This document shows positions 20,500-29,710 of a stretch of 64,000 nt of DNA, piece after piece. The notes under the pieces are model-generated. The model did not search any database, was not told where the DNA came from, and was given only the letters and a program-made list of their open reading frames with translations. This stretch comes from Arcobacter sp. F155 (GTDB taxonomy: Bacteria; Campylobacterota; Campylobacteria; Campylobacterales; Arcobacteraceae): positions 310,001 through 374,000 of the forward strand of contig NZ_PDJU01000001.1 of the NCBI RefSeq assembly GCF_004116455.1, read 5' to 3'. Made by a program: the position numbers and the translations under genes. The first letter of the stretch is position 1. Each line of letters opens with the position of its first letter.

Positions 20500-21701
20500 T
20501 TTCTTAAAACATCGATAACATCAATGTTCGTAGCTTTTTTAGCTGGATAGTATGAAGAGATTAAAACAATAACTGCGGCTCCAATTACAATTGATACAAA
20601 ATCAAAAGTAGAAAGGTCTAATGGTAGTTTAGATGTCCCATAAACGTCAGCAGGTAGGGAAATAATTTCAAAGGTATCAAGAATCCACATACCTAAAAAT
20701 CCTAAGCCTATTCCAATAATAATCCCAGAAAAACCAATAATAGTTCCTAGTTTTAAAAATATTTTTTTAATTTCTTTAGAAGTTGCACCCATAGATAAAA
20801 GTAGGGCAATCTCTTTTCTTCTACTCATAACTGTCATAAGTAAAGAAGAGATGATGTTAAGTGATGCAACAAGGATAATTAGCATTAAAACAATAAATAA
20901 AGCTTTTTTCTCCATTTCCATTGCAGCAAAGAAGTTTCCATTTTGTTGCCACCATCCAACAACTCCAGCTCCACCATTTAAAGCTAAAAACTCTTTTAAG
21001 GGTTTAATATCTTTCATAGCATTATCAGAATAAACATGAATCCCATCATAAATAGTTTTAGGCTTTTTAAGAAGAGTTTGTAAAGCTTCTATAGATGTAT
21101 AAACATAAGTTTTATCATATGCATGAAGACCAGATTTAAATGAACCTTCATAGGTGAATCTTTTTAGTTTTGGCATCATTGAAAGACCAGTAGGGCTTAA
21201 AGAAGTAAAATAAAGAGTAACTTTCTCTCCTTGTGCTAAATACAAGTTCTCTTTAATACCATTTCCAACTACGATATCATATTTATCTAGTTCTAGATTT
21301 TTTACAGCTTTTTCATAGATAGAGTTAATAGGAGCTTCTCTTTTTGGGTCAACTCCAAAAATCATACCACCATTCATAGATTCACCACTTTGAAGTATAA
21401 CTTGAGAACTTAAATATGGAGAAAATTTTAAATTGGGAAACTCTTTTTCTAAAGATTTAAGAAGGTCATTATCAACACTATTTTGAAACTTTGGATAGAT
21501 AGATAGAGGATAGTTCATTGTAAAAAGTTTGTTTTCAAACTCTTTAGCCGTTCCATTCATTATTGCCATAGTTATGATTAGAACCATAACACCAATTGCA
21601 ACACCAATAAATGCCAAAATGGCACTTATTGATATAAAAGGGTTTTTCTTGTCAAATTTTAGATACTTTTTGACAATAAAATTTACTAATTCTTTATTCA
21701 A
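20493..21701 (-). CDS. LolC/LolE-type lipoprotein-releasing ABC permease (FtsX family)
   Basis: The 402-residue membrane protein has the LolC/E layout. A first helix follows 'NPFISISAILAFIGVAIGVMVLIITMAIMNGTAKEFENKLF'. A large periplasmic domain comes next (about 50-250), then three helices (FIVLMLIILVASLNIISSLLMTVMSRRKEIALLLSMGAT; IIGFSGIIIGIGLGFLGMWIL; VSIVIGAAVIVLISSYYPAKKAT). The 'NIISSLLM.V..R..EIALL' block is the FtsX signature. It pulls outer-membrane lipoproteins from the inner membrane and passes them to LolA, whose gene lies at 24.4 kb. It starts at TTG 21701 with AGGAAA upstream, next to the secA stop. Confidence 0.88.
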   Translation of the reverse strand: MNKELVNFIVKKYLKFDKKNPFISISAILAFIGVAIGVMVLIITMAIMNGTAKEFENKLFTMNYPLSIYPKFQNSVDNDLLKSLEKEFPNLKFSPYLSSQVILQSGESMNGGMIFGVDPKREAPINSIYEKAVKNLELDKYDIVVGNGIKENLYLAQGEKVTLYFTSLSPTGLSMMPKLKRFTYEGSFKSGLHAYDKTYVYTSIEALQTLLKKPKTIYDGIHVYSDNAMKDIKPLKEFLALNGGAGVVGWWQQNGNFFAAMEMEKKALFIVLMLIILVASLNIISSLLMTVMSRRKEIALLLSMGATSKEIKKIFLKLGTIIGFSGIIIGIGLGFLGMWILDTFEIISLPADVYGTSKLPLDLSTFDFVSIVIGAAVIVLISSYYPAKKATNIDVIDVLRNE

Positions 21702-21702
21702 A

Positions 21703-24321
21703 TTAGTTTCCTGCCACTAAACCTCTTTTAGGTCCACTTTTTCCATGGCAATGTTTATATTTTTTACCACTTCCACAAGGACAAGGTTCATTTCTAGCTA
21801 TTTTTTTCTCATTTGAAAGAATTTGTTCTTCTTCAAGGTTTGTAATAGCACCTTCGTTAGCTTCTTCCATTTCAGCTTTCATCTTCTCTAAAGCTTCTCT
21901 CTCTTTTTGTGCATCATCTTGGCTTTGTAATTGAACAGTAAATAATACTTTGATAATCTCATTTTTAATATTTGAAATTAATTCAATAAACATATTATAA
22001 GACTCTTTTTTATACTCAACTAATGGGTCTTTTTGGTTATAACCTCTAAGTCCAATACCAGTTTTAAGAGTATCCATAGAGTATAAGTGCTCTCTCCAAG
22101 CTTTATCAAGAATTTGTAAATAAAGAATTCTCTCTATTTCACTTTTTTGCTCAGGAGCTGCAACACTCATTTTTTGTTCATAGACTTCTTTAATAATAGA
22201 GATTAGTTTTTCTTCTAATGCAGGATAATCTTCAGCTACAATATCCTCTTTCTCTACTAATAAGTTAAGCTCTTCTTTGAATTTAGTAATAATAAACTCA
22301 TAATTAAAGTCTTCTGATGGCATACCATCAATAATTTCTGCATTCATAAGAAGGTTTTGAATGTATTCAGCTCTATTTTCATCAAGTTTAGAGTTAATAT
22401 CATAATCAGGGTTTAATAAGTCATTTCTAAAGGCATAGATAACTTTTCTTTGTTCATTTGCAACATCATCATATTCAAGTAGGTGTTTTCTACTTTCAAA
22501 GTGCATAGATTCAACTTTTTTCTGTGCATTTTCAACGGCTCTTGTAACCATCTTTGATTCGATGTGTTCACCTTCTTCAATACCAATTCTTTCCATGATA
22601 CCTTTTATCTTATCACTTCCAAAGATTCTAAGAAGGTTATCTTCTAGTGAAAGGTAAAATTGAGACTCACCAACGTCACCTTGTCTACCAGATCTTCCTC
22701 TTAGTTGGTTATCAATTCTTCTTGATTCATGTCTTTCTGTACCAATAATTGCTAACCCACCTAAAGATAAAGTTTCTTCATTTAGTTTAATATCAACACC
22801 TCTACCAGCCATATTAGTAGCAATTGTTACTGCACCTTTTTGTCCAGCATCTGCAATAATCTTACCTTCTTTTTCGTGTTGCTTAGCATTTAATACTGTA
22901 TGAGGAATTTTTAATTTTGATAATAGTTTATTTAAGTGCTCAGATTTTTCAATTGAAGCAGTACCTACAAGAACAGGTTGTCCCTTTTCATGGTACTCCT
23001 TGATCTTTTTAGCTACAGCATCAAACTTTTCTACTTCACTTTTAAAAATTAAGTCATTTCTATCAATTCTTTGAATCTCTACATTTGTAGGAATAGATAC
23101 AACATCTAAGTTATAAATCTCTGCAAACTCTGTTGCTTCAGTTTGAGCAGTACCAGTCATACCTGCTAGTTTATCATACATTCTAAAGTAGTTTTGGAAT
23201 GTGATATCTGCAAGAGTTTGAGACTCTTCTTGAATAGTAACACCTTCTTTTGCTTCTAAAGCTTGGTGTAAACCTTCAGAGAATCTTCTTCCTTCACTAA
23301 GTCTTCCTGTAAATTCATCAACAATAATTACTTCATTGTCTTTTACAACATAATCAACATCTTTTTCAAAAATATAGTTTGCTTTTAAAGCTTGGTCTAG
23401 GTTGTGAGATAACATTGCATTCTCTAATGAGTATAAGTTATCTACACCATATAGTCCCTCAGCTTTTTCAATACCTTGTTCTGTTAATAAAACTGATCTA
23501 TTTTTTTCATCAACTGTAAAGTCACCAGTTGAGTATGGCTTTTCACTTGGGTCTTTAGGCTCAATTAATTCACCTTTTTCTAATTGCATTGCAATTTGTT
23601 GTGATTTTACATAATCGGCACTTTTATGATTAGTAGGTCCAGAAATAATTAAAGGAGTTCTTGCTTCGTCAATTAAAATAGAGTCAACTTCATCAACGAT
23701 TACAAAGTGATGTTGTCTTTGAACTTTTTCTTCTAAGTCATAATGCATATTGTCTCTTAGATAGTCAAAACCAAACTCATTGTTTGTACCATAAGTTATA
23801 TCAGCATTGTATTGTTCTTTTCTTGCTCCATCATCTTTTAAATCACCAGTGATAGCTCCAACTTGGAAACCTAAAAAGTTGTATAAAGGTTCTAACTCTT
23901 GTGCATCTCTACTTGCTAGGTAGTCATTTACTGTAACAACATGAACACCTTTTCCTGTCATTGCATTTAAAATAACTGGTAAAGAAGCAACTAATGTTTT
24001 ACCTTCACCTGTTTTCATTTCTGCAATTCTACCATCATTTAGAACCATTCCACCAATTAGCTGAACATCATGGTGTCTCATATTCAGTGTTCTTCTACTA
24101 GCCTCTCTTGTAATTGCAAAAGAGTCATTTAAAACTTCATCTAGTTTTACTTCTTCATTTTGAACTTTTTGTTTTAAAGCATTAAAAGAAGATTGAAGCT
24201 CTTCATCACTCATAGCTTGGTATGTTGTTTCTAAAGCAGTGATTTGATTAGCTCTTTTTCTATATCTTTTTACTTCTCTGTCATTTGATGTGCCAAAAAT
24301 TTTTGAAAACATATTAATCAT
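21703..24321 (-). CDS. secA: Preprotein translocase ATPase SecA
   Basis: The 872-residue protein has the whole SecA series: Walker [12 protein letters not shown] near residue 100, [60 protein letters not shown], and the C-terminal zinc element [14 protein letters not shown]. SecA drives unfolded proteins through SecYEG. The start at 24321 has AAGGA nine bases upstream; an internal Met nine bases later is possible. The secA-lolC/E order on one strand, with lolA divergent, makes this a protein and lipoprotein export block. Confidence 0.97.
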   Translation of the reverse strand: MINMFSKIFGTSNDREVKRYRKRANQITALETTYQAMSDEELQSSFNALKQKVQNEEVKLDEVLNDSFAITREASRRTLNMRHHDVQLIGGMVLNDGRIAEMKTGEGKTLVASLPVILNAMTGKGVHVVTVNDYLASRDAQELEPLYNFLGFQVGAITGDLKDDGARKEQYNADITYGTNNEFGFDYLRDNMHYDLEEKVQRQHHFVIVDEVDSILIDEARTPLIISGPTNHKSADYVKSQQIAMQLEKGELIEPKDPSEKPYSTGDFTVDEKNRSVLLTEQGIEKAEGLYGVDNLYSLENAMLSHNLDQALKANYIFEKDVDYVVKDNEVIIVDEFTGRLSEGRRFSEGLHQALEAKEGVTIQEESQTLADITFQNYFRMYDKLAGMTGTAQTEATEFAEIYNLDVVSIPTNVEIQRIDRNDLIFKSEVEKFDAVAKKIKEYHEKGQPVLVGTASIEKSEHLNKLLSKLKIPHTVLNAKQHEKEGKIIADAGQKGAVTIATNMAGRGVDIKLNEETLSLGGLAIIGTERHESRRIDNQLRGRSGRQGDVGESQFYLSLEDNLLRIFGSDKIKGIMERIGIEEGEHIESKMVTRAVENAQKKVESMHFESRKHLLEYDDVANEQRKVIYAFRNDLLNPDYDINSKLDENRAEYIQNLLMNAEIIDGMPSEDFNYEFIITKFKEELNLLVEKEDIVAEDYPALEEKLISIIKEVYEQKMSVAAPEQKSEIERILYLQILDKAWREHLYSMDTLKTGIGLRGYNQKDPLVEYKKESYNMFIELISNIKNEIIKVLFTVQLQSQDDAQKEREALEKMKAEMEEANEGAITNLEEEQILSNEKKIARNEPCPCGSGKKYKHCHGKSGPKRGLVAGN

Positions 24322-24417
24322 AAAATAAATTCCTTTTTACCAAATCCTTCGCCATACATTTAGTTTAATTTGGTATTCGTTATAATCGAAAGATTATATA
24401 AAAAACAAGGTTAAAAA

Positions 24418-24945
24418 ATGGTTTATAAACTTTTACTATTTGTGATAATTACATTTTCAAATTTATTAGCGGTAGATGAATTAAAAGAAATTAAAACTTT
24501 TCAAGCAGATTTTGCTCAAACAGTTACCAATGAATCAAGTAAGGCTATCTCTTATGAGGGAAAAGTATTTATAAAAAATAATGATAGAGTATTATGGAAA
24601 TATCTCTCTCCAATTGAGAAGAATGTATTTTTATTAAATGATATTGTTGTTATTGATGAACCGGAGTTAGAGCAGGTTATTTATACACGTTTAAAAGAGC
24701 AGTTAAATATCCTAAGTATTCTGCAAGATTCAAAGAAGTTATCAGAAAACAAATATGAATCTTTCTTTTATAATAGAAAATATGAAATTTTAATAGATGA
24801 AAATAAAATTAAACAAGTTTCATATAAAGATGAATTAGATAATTACATTGTTATTAAATTTACAAATGTAGTTCAAAATCAAGAGATTCCACAAGACTTT
24901 TTTAGATTTATTCCTCCAAGTCACTATGACATTATAAAAAAATAA
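24418..24945 (+). CDS. lolA: LolA-type periplasmic lipoprotein carrier
   Basis: The 175-residue protein has a signal peptide (about 1-18, YKLLLFVIITFSNLLA). The LolA pattern follows: LKEIKTFQADFAQTVTNES, ISYEGKVFIKNNDRVLWKYLSPIEKNVFLLND, VIDEPELEQVIY, KQVSYKDELDNYIVIKFTNV and IPQDFFRFIPPSHYDII. LolA carries lipoproteins across the periplasm. It is divergent from secA and lolC/E, and RNase P RNA starts about 25 bases after its stop. Confidence 0.88.
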   Translation: MVYKLLLFVIITFSNLLAVDELKEIKTFQADFAQTVTNESSKAISYEGKVFIKNNDRVLWKYLSPIEKNVFLLNDIVVIDEPELEQVIYTRLKEQLNILSILQDSKKLSENKYESFFYNRKYEILIDENKIKQVSYKDELDNYIVIKFTNVVQNQEIPQDFFRFIPPSHYDIIKK

Positions 24946-24967
24946 ACATTTTTTAGCTACTATTTCG

Positions 24968-25297
24968 CCTAAGGTACAACAGACAATAGCTTGAAAGCTT
25001 TTCAAGAGGAAAGTCTGGGCTGCAGTGAAGCATGGTTCCATTTAAAGAATGGCTAGGGTAACCTAAGGGACAGTGCAACAGAGAGTAAACCGCCAATTTT
25101 ATTGGTAAGGGTGAAAGGGTGGGGTAAGAGCCTACCAGCACTTTAAGTAATTTTAGTGGCTATGTAAACCCAACCAGCAGCAAGAAGAGCTTGGTAATAA
25201 GCTTCACGCTTATGTTCTTCGCAAGATTGCTTAAGTAATTTAGCAACTAGATAAATTATTGTCAAAAACAAAATCCAGCTTACCGTTGTGCCTTATT
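24968..25297 (+). ncRNA. rnpB: RNase P RNA (bacterial type A)
   Basis: The conserved core is visible: GAGGAAAGTCTGGGC (helix P4 5' strand and CRI), CAGAGAGTAAACCGCC, GGGTGAAAGGGTGGGGTAAGAG-type CRII/III, CCAACC...GCAAGA, and TAGATAAATTATTGTC with the terminal ACAAAATCCAGCTTA. The ends pair: AAGGTACAAC (24971-24980) with GTTGTGCCTT (25285-25294), one G-U. It matures tRNA 5' ends. It fills most of the gene-free stretch between lolA and 25439. A T-rich run follows the closing helix and may act as terminator. Confidence 0.95.
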
Positions 25298-25405
25298 TTT
25301 TTCTTACTAATTTTAAAATAAATAAAAATAACAAAAAAATCAATCTCTAAAACTACTATAAATACAGCTATTGAACTAAATTAAACTTTCTTTTGTAAAA
25401 TTCCA

Positions 25406-25426
25406 GTCACATTATCGTCACATTAT
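25406..25426 (+). promoter_or_regulatory. 11-bp tandem repeat upstream of the split endonuclease gene
   Basis: GTCACATTAT occurs at 25406-25415 and again at 25417-25426, an exact repeat with 11-bp period, 12 bases before the ATG. Related TGWGAC repeats with the same period precede the RHH-winged-helix regulator gene at 38027-38047. A weak promoter, TTGAAC (25371) with TAAAAT (25396), lies just upstream, so a bound protein would block the transcription start. Confidence 0.5.
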
Positions 25427-25438
25427 TTTGGAGAAAAT

Positions 25439-25707
25439 ATGGATTTTACAAAAAAAGTTTTTTTATTAACATCTTGTCTATTAGTGAGTATATCTCTTAA
25501 TGCAAATGAAACTATTGAATCTTTTTCAAAAGCAAAAAAGCTTATGAAAAAAGTATATAAATCAAATCAAACTACTTTTTATGGAAATTGTAATTATAAC
25601 TATAAAGATAAATCAAACATGATTGTAAGAGAAAGTTGTGGATATAAACCTAGAAATGAGTACACAAAGAAGGGCAAAAAAAATCAAAGAGCAAGAAGAA
25701 TAGAGTG
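25439..25707 (+). pseudogene. Endonuclease I gene, 5' part, cut by the mobile element
   Basis: Eighty-nine codons survive, with a signal peptide (about 1-22, VFLLTSCLLVSISLNA) and the start of the endonuclease I domain: IESFSKAKKLMKKVYKSNQTTFYGNCNYNY, ESCGYKPRNEY, RARRIE. After ATAGAGTG the frame runs into foreign sequence and stops within four codons. The rest of the gene is at 37044-37527. Joining 25707 to 37044 restores the codon TGG and reads I-E-W-E-H-V-I-P, as in the family. The intact gene would encode 250 residues. Confidence 0.88.
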
Positions 25708-25740
25708 TACATGTTAGTTTAATTAAAATGTAAAATATCC

Positions 25741-25760
25741 AATATTTATTTTAATGGACA
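25741..25760 (+). repeat. Left subterminal inverted repeat of the element
   Basis: AATATTTA, four bases, then AATGGACA. The same pattern occurs inverted at 37012-37031, near the right end. A 9-mer ATCCAATAT overlapping its left side (25737-25745) recurs at 36911-36919. Confidence 0.6.
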
Positions 25761-25799
25761 TTTTGATGTGATACAATAAACTTTTTAAAGGATATATCA

Positions 25800-26510
25800 A
25801 TGTTAAAATCAATATTACTTTTCTTTCTACTTTTTTCATTTGCTTTTAGTCTTGGCAATGAGAATATATCTAGCTTTTCAAAGTCTAAAAAAATACTTAA
25901 TAAAAAAATTTATAATATAGAAAAACTACGTTATGCATTTTATTCAAATTGTAAATATAATTATGAAAAATACAAATATGATAGTGGAAAAGAAAGATGG
26001 AAGCTCGTAGTAAATAAAGAGAGTTGTGGTTACATACCAAGAACAAAATCACAAAGAGCTAATTTTATTGAGTTTGAACATATTGTTCCTGCACATGCAT
26101 TTGGACAGTATCTACCATGTTGGAAAAATGGAGGTAGAAAAAACTGTAGAAAAGTATCTAAAAAATTTAGATTTATGGAAGCAGATTTATATAATTTAGT
26201 TCCTGCGATAGGAGAATTGAATGCAGATAGAAGTAATTTTACTTTTACAGAACTAGTCGGTGAACCTAGAAAATATGGAAAAGTTGATTTTGAAGTTGAT
26301 TTTAAAATGAGAAAAGTTGAACCAAGAAGTAAAGTTAAAGGACAAATTGCAAGGACTTATTTTTATTTTCAAAAAACATATAATTTGCCAATTAGTAAAA
26401 AGCAACTACATCTTTTTAATGTATGGAATAAACAATATCCTGAAACAACTCAAGAAATAGAAGTTAATAAAATAAAAGAAAAGATCCAAGGTAATAAATT
26501 TATATATTAA
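25800..26510 (+). CDS. Endonuclease I family secreted nuclease, intact copy inside the element
   Basis: The 236-residue protein has a signal peptide (about 1-17, LLFFLLFSFAFSLG) and the complete endonuclease I domain: SFSKSKKILNKKIY, ESCGYIP, the metal-binding FEHIVPAHAFG (His) and the DLYNLVPAIGELNADRSNFTF block (Asn), then IARTYFYFQKTYNLPISKKQLHLFNVW. Such enzymes cut DNA in the periplasm or outside the cell. It is a paralogue of the gene the element disrupts, clearly different in sequence, so it is not a duplicated target. Its stop lies one base before the first recombinase start, so it is cotranscribed with the mobility genes. AAAGGA ribosome site. Confidence 0.9.
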   Translation: MLKSILLFFLLFSFAFSLGNENISSFSKSKKILNKKIYNIEKLRYAFYSNCKYNYEKYKYDSGKERWKLVVNKESCGYIPRTKSQRANFIEFEHIVPAHAFGQYLPCWKNGGRKNCRKVSKKFRFMEADLYNLVPAIGELNADRSNFTFTELVGEPRKYGKVDFEVDFKMRKVEPRSKVKGQIARTYFYFQKTYNLPISKKQLHLFNVWNKQYPETTQEIEVNKIKEKIQGNKFIY

Positions 26511-26511
26511 A

Positions 26512-27846
26512 ATGAAAAAAATAATACTTCCAAAGTTAGATATCTATACTCCATTGCAAAAGAGTAACCAAATTATTAATGAAGACTATGATATTGACAA
26601 CTACTTACATTACCCAATCTTAATTGATGAAGATGGAATCCCATGGAAGTATGGAAACTTATATCTATTATCAAAGTTGAAGAATTATAAAAAGCCATCT
26701 AGTAAAACATTAGACTCTATTGCTAATGACCTTAAAGACTTTATGTTATGGTGTAAACAATCTGATATAGATTATTTAACAGCAAAAAGAAAAGTTCTAA
26801 CACCGACCTATAAATACAGAGGTTATTTACAAACATTATATGAAAATGGAAAAATATCCTCATCAACACTTAAAAGAAAAATAGGTTCAGTTATAGGGTT
26901 TTATAGATATTTAATTAATGAACAATATATAAAATTTAAATTTCCTTTATGGGAAGAAGGAATTACATCAATAACTTATTTTGATAATAAAGGGTTTAGT
27001 CAATCTAAGAATATTATAACTACTGATATTGCTAAGGCACCACTAGTTCAAAATCAAGAAATTACAAATGAAGAATTTATAAAAGATGGTGCTAATCTAA
27101 AACCATTAACAGAAAATGAGCAAGTATCAATTGTAAAAGCTTTATTGCAAATTGATAATAAAGAAATGACTTTAGGCTTTTTAATATCTATATTTACTGG
27201 AGCTAGAATAAGTTCTGTATATTCATTGAGACTTAAACATTTTAAGAAAAATATTGATTTTGAAAGTAAAGATGATATTACAGTGAAAATTGGTTTAGGA
27301 ACAGATTGTGATACAAAAGGTGATAAACAATATTTACTTTATTTTCCACTATGGTTGTATCAAATGATAAAAATATATATACAATCTCCAAAAAGTGTTA
27401 TTAAGAGAGAGAAAGCAAAACATATTTTTGAAGATAATGACAAGCAATATGTTTTTTTAAATAATAGAGGAAGACCATATTATGTATCAAAATATGATCC
27501 TTATAAACAAGATTACAGAAATATTCCAAATGGTAATACAGTTAGACTATTTATACTAAATACCTTACAAAAAGTATTGAAAAAAAACAATAAAAATATC
27601 AAGTTTTCTTTTCATGATTTAAGAGCTACTTTTGGAATGAATACATTAAATAGATTGTTACCATTAGTTAAAAGTGGTGAAATAGATATAAGTTTTGCAC
27701 TTCATTATGTTAAAGAACGAATGGGTCATAGTAGTCTTATAACAACAGAGAGATATTTGAATTTTCAGAAATTAAATCAAGTAAAACTAAAAATCCAAAA
27801 TGGATTCGAAGATCATTTATCAAAGTTAATTCTCAATGAACTATAA
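26512..27846 (+). CDS. Tyrosine recombinase 1 (444 residues, full active site)
   Basis: The N-terminal half holds a SAM-like core-binding region (SKTLDSIANDLKDFMLWCKQ, about 64-82). The C-terminal catalytic domain has Arg232 in FTGARISSVYSLRLKHF, His368-x-x-Arg371 in FHDLRATFG, His406 in RMGHSSLITTERY, and Tyr415. All expected catalytic residues are present, so it should cut and rejoin DNA. It is the counterpart of TnpA in Tn554 or GmtY in gamma-mobile-trio islands (inference). It begins one base after the endonuclease stop with no clear ribosome site, suggesting coupled translation. It overlaps the next gene by 11 bases. Confidence 0.92.
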   Translation: MKKIILPKLDIYTPLQKSNQIINEDYDIDNYLHYPILIDEDGIPWKYGNLYLLSKLKNYKKPSSKTLDSIANDLKDFMLWCKQSDIDYLTAKRKVLTPTYKYRGYLQTLYENGKISSSTLKRKIGSVIGFYRYLINEQYIKFKFPLWEEGITSITYFDNKGFSQSKNIITTDIAKAPLVQNQEITNEEFIKDGANLKPLTENEQVSIVKALLQIDNKEMTLGFLISIFTGARISSVYSLRLKHFKKNIDFESKDDITVKIGLGTDCDTKGDKQYLLYFPLWLYQMIKIYIQSPKSVIKREKAKHIFEDNDKQYVFLNNRGRPYYVSKYDPYKQDYRNIPNGNTVRLFILNTLQKVLKKNNKNIKFSFHDLRATFGMNTLNRLLPLVKSGEIDISFALHYVKERMGHSSLITTERYLNFQKLNQVKLKIQNGFEDHLSKLILNEL

Positions 27847-29707
27847 AAAAATAGAAATAAATTATATTAGTATTGATGAAGTAGAAAAACAATATATTGA
27901 TAAAAGTTTATTATATAATAGTTTAGGTATAAAACTTAATCACAATTTTGCAATATGTCAAATTATTTATCCTCGCTCGATTAAAAAATCAAACTCAAAA
28001 TTTGTATTAGTTGAATCTGAAAATTATGATCAAAGAAGATGCAATATATTGAATTATTTAATTGAAAATATTGTAATTAAGAATAGACAACTTGGTTTAA
28101 AACCTGCAACTACAATGAGAAGAATAAAAGAAGTTAAGTACTTTATCGAATATGCTGATAATGCTAATTTAAATTTTATTAATGATATCAATCAAGCTAG
28201 AAAAGCTTTTTTAAGATATACTAAATATCTTCAATCATCTATCCAACAAAGTAAATACACTCAAAGAACAGCCAGTAAACTGCAAAAAGAAGCCTTAAAG
28301 TTACTCTCAAATTTATTTAGTGTTAAGCCTATAGAAATAAAACAATCAACTATGTTAGTTCATTCAGGTAATGAAACTAGAACTACAAAGGCAATGAATG
28401 AATCTGATATTCAATTTTGTTTTAATTTTTATCATGATTTATTTGAAAGTATTTATGATTTTATAATTAATAATGCTACCTATCCATATAAAGCAATCAT
28501 TACAAATACTAACTATTGGTTTCTTCCCTATACAAAAGGATTTATTGCTAATGAATTAAAAGTAATGAAAAACAGCGCTTTTGATTGCCACACAGGGAAA
28601 GTTCTAACGTATGAAGACTTATACTATGAACCATATTTAAATATTAATAAACGAAAAAGAGACACATATAAAAAAGCTATAAGAGTTTTTAATCAATATT
28701 TGCAAAATGCAAATAATAATCAGTTTAGTTCTGAGCGTTTAGCAATAGCCCAATTAGGAGTTCAAACCTACTATATTTTGTTTTTATTTACGACAGGAAT
28801 GAATGATTCAACTGCATCCACATTAAAATGGAATGAAAACTATATTGTTCAAAAAGAAATGAAAGACTTTAAAAATATAAAATATCGTGCAGGAGATAAA
28901 ATAGTTAAATTCCAAATTGCTTCAAAATTTTTGAATTTGTTTAAAAAATTTCTAGAGATTAGAAGCTATTTGCTTTTGCATAATTTCAAGAGTGATTATT
29001 TGTTTTTTCAAGGATATGGTGAAAGTACCTATTCTTCAACTACAGCTAAAAGTGGTAATTTGTCATCTTCAATCAATAATCGAATAAGTAAAATTTTTAA
29101 TACAGAAAAGTTAAAATTTTTAACCTCAAGAACAATAAGATTATATAAAACAAAATATTTAATAAGGCACCATGGAATAATCCAAGCAGCGAACACGGCT
29201 CAAGTAAGTGTAGTTACATTACTAAAGCATTACACTGGAGAAAACGAAGAAACTAGTGCAGAACAAATGACAAAATATTATAATAATTTAAATAAATCTG
29301 CATTAATACACTCATCTAATGATAAAGAAATTACTGCTGGCCACTGTTCATCTTTTGGTAATCCTGATAGTGATATAAAATTAAAATCTATAAATATTGA
29401 TTGTGAAAAAAGTGAAGGTTGTTTGTTCTGTAAACATTTTCGATGTCATGCTGATAGTGATGATGTAAGAAAATTATTGAGTCTTCTGTATATTATTGAA
29501 GAAACAAAGAATAAAGCTGATTCAATTGAACATTTCAATTCAATTTACTTAGTTGTTATTGATAGAATTAATTATCTCTTGGAAGAAATCTCTAAACACC
29601 AAAAGGATTTAGTTGAGAAAATTAGAGAAGAGGTTTTTGAACATGAAATATTATCCTATTATTGGGAAAAAAGATTAGAAATGCTTATAGAAATTGGAGT
29701 GTTGTAA
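27836..29707 (+). CDS. Tyrosine recombinase 2 (623 residues, degenerate active site, Cys-rich tail)
   Basis: The catalytic-domain outline is there: LFTTGMNDSTASTLKW (about 317-332), SRTIRLYKTKYLI (431-443), LLKHYTGENEETSAEQMTKYY. The first catalytic Arg is replaced by Asn323, and the His of the HxxR box is Arg432. Arg435, His465 and Tyr481 remain. A Cys/His cluster follows (AGHCSSF, IDCEKSEGCLFCKHFRCH, about 502-538) that could bind zinc. Length and tail resemble TnpB of Tn554. It may act as a partner that shapes the complex rather than a full catalyst. It overlaps recombinase 1 and ends three bases before recombinase 3. Confidence 0.85.
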   Translation: MNYKKIEINYISIDEVEKQYIDKSLLYNSLGIKLNHNFAICQIIYPRSIKKSNSKFVLVESENYDQRRCNILNYLIENIVIKNRQLGLKPATTMRRIKEVKYFIEYADNANLNFINDINQARKAFLRYTKYLQSSIQQSKYTQRTASKLQKEALKLLSNLFSVKPIEIKQSTMLVHSGNETRTTKAMNESDIQFCFNFYHDLFESIYDFIINNATYPYKAIITNTNYWFLPYTKGFIANELKVMKNSAFDCHTGKVLTYEDLYYEPYLNINKRKRDTYKKAIRVFNQYLQNANNNQFSSERLAIAQLGVQTYYILFLFTTGMNDSTASTLKWNENYIVQKEMKDFKNIKYRAGDKIVKFQIASKFLNLFKKFLEIRSYLLLHNFKSDYLFFQGYGESTYSSTTAKSGNLSSSINNRISKIFNTEKLKFLTSRTIRLYKTKYLIRHHGIIQAANTAQVSVVTLLKHYTGENEETSAEQMTKYYNNLNKSALIHSSNDKEITAGHCSSFGNPDSDIKLKSINIDCEKSEGCLFCKHFRCHADSDDVRKLLSLLYIIEETKNKADSIEHFNSIYLVVIDRINYLLEEISKHQKDLVEKIREEVFEHEILSYYWEKRLEMLIEIGVL

Positions 29708-29710
29708 ATC

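Noticed and set aside
24968-25297. RNase P RNA 3' end as the attachment site of the neighbouring element
   Set aside because: Integrases often use RNA genes, but rnpB is intact and the endonuclease gene join fixes the junction about 410 bp further right.
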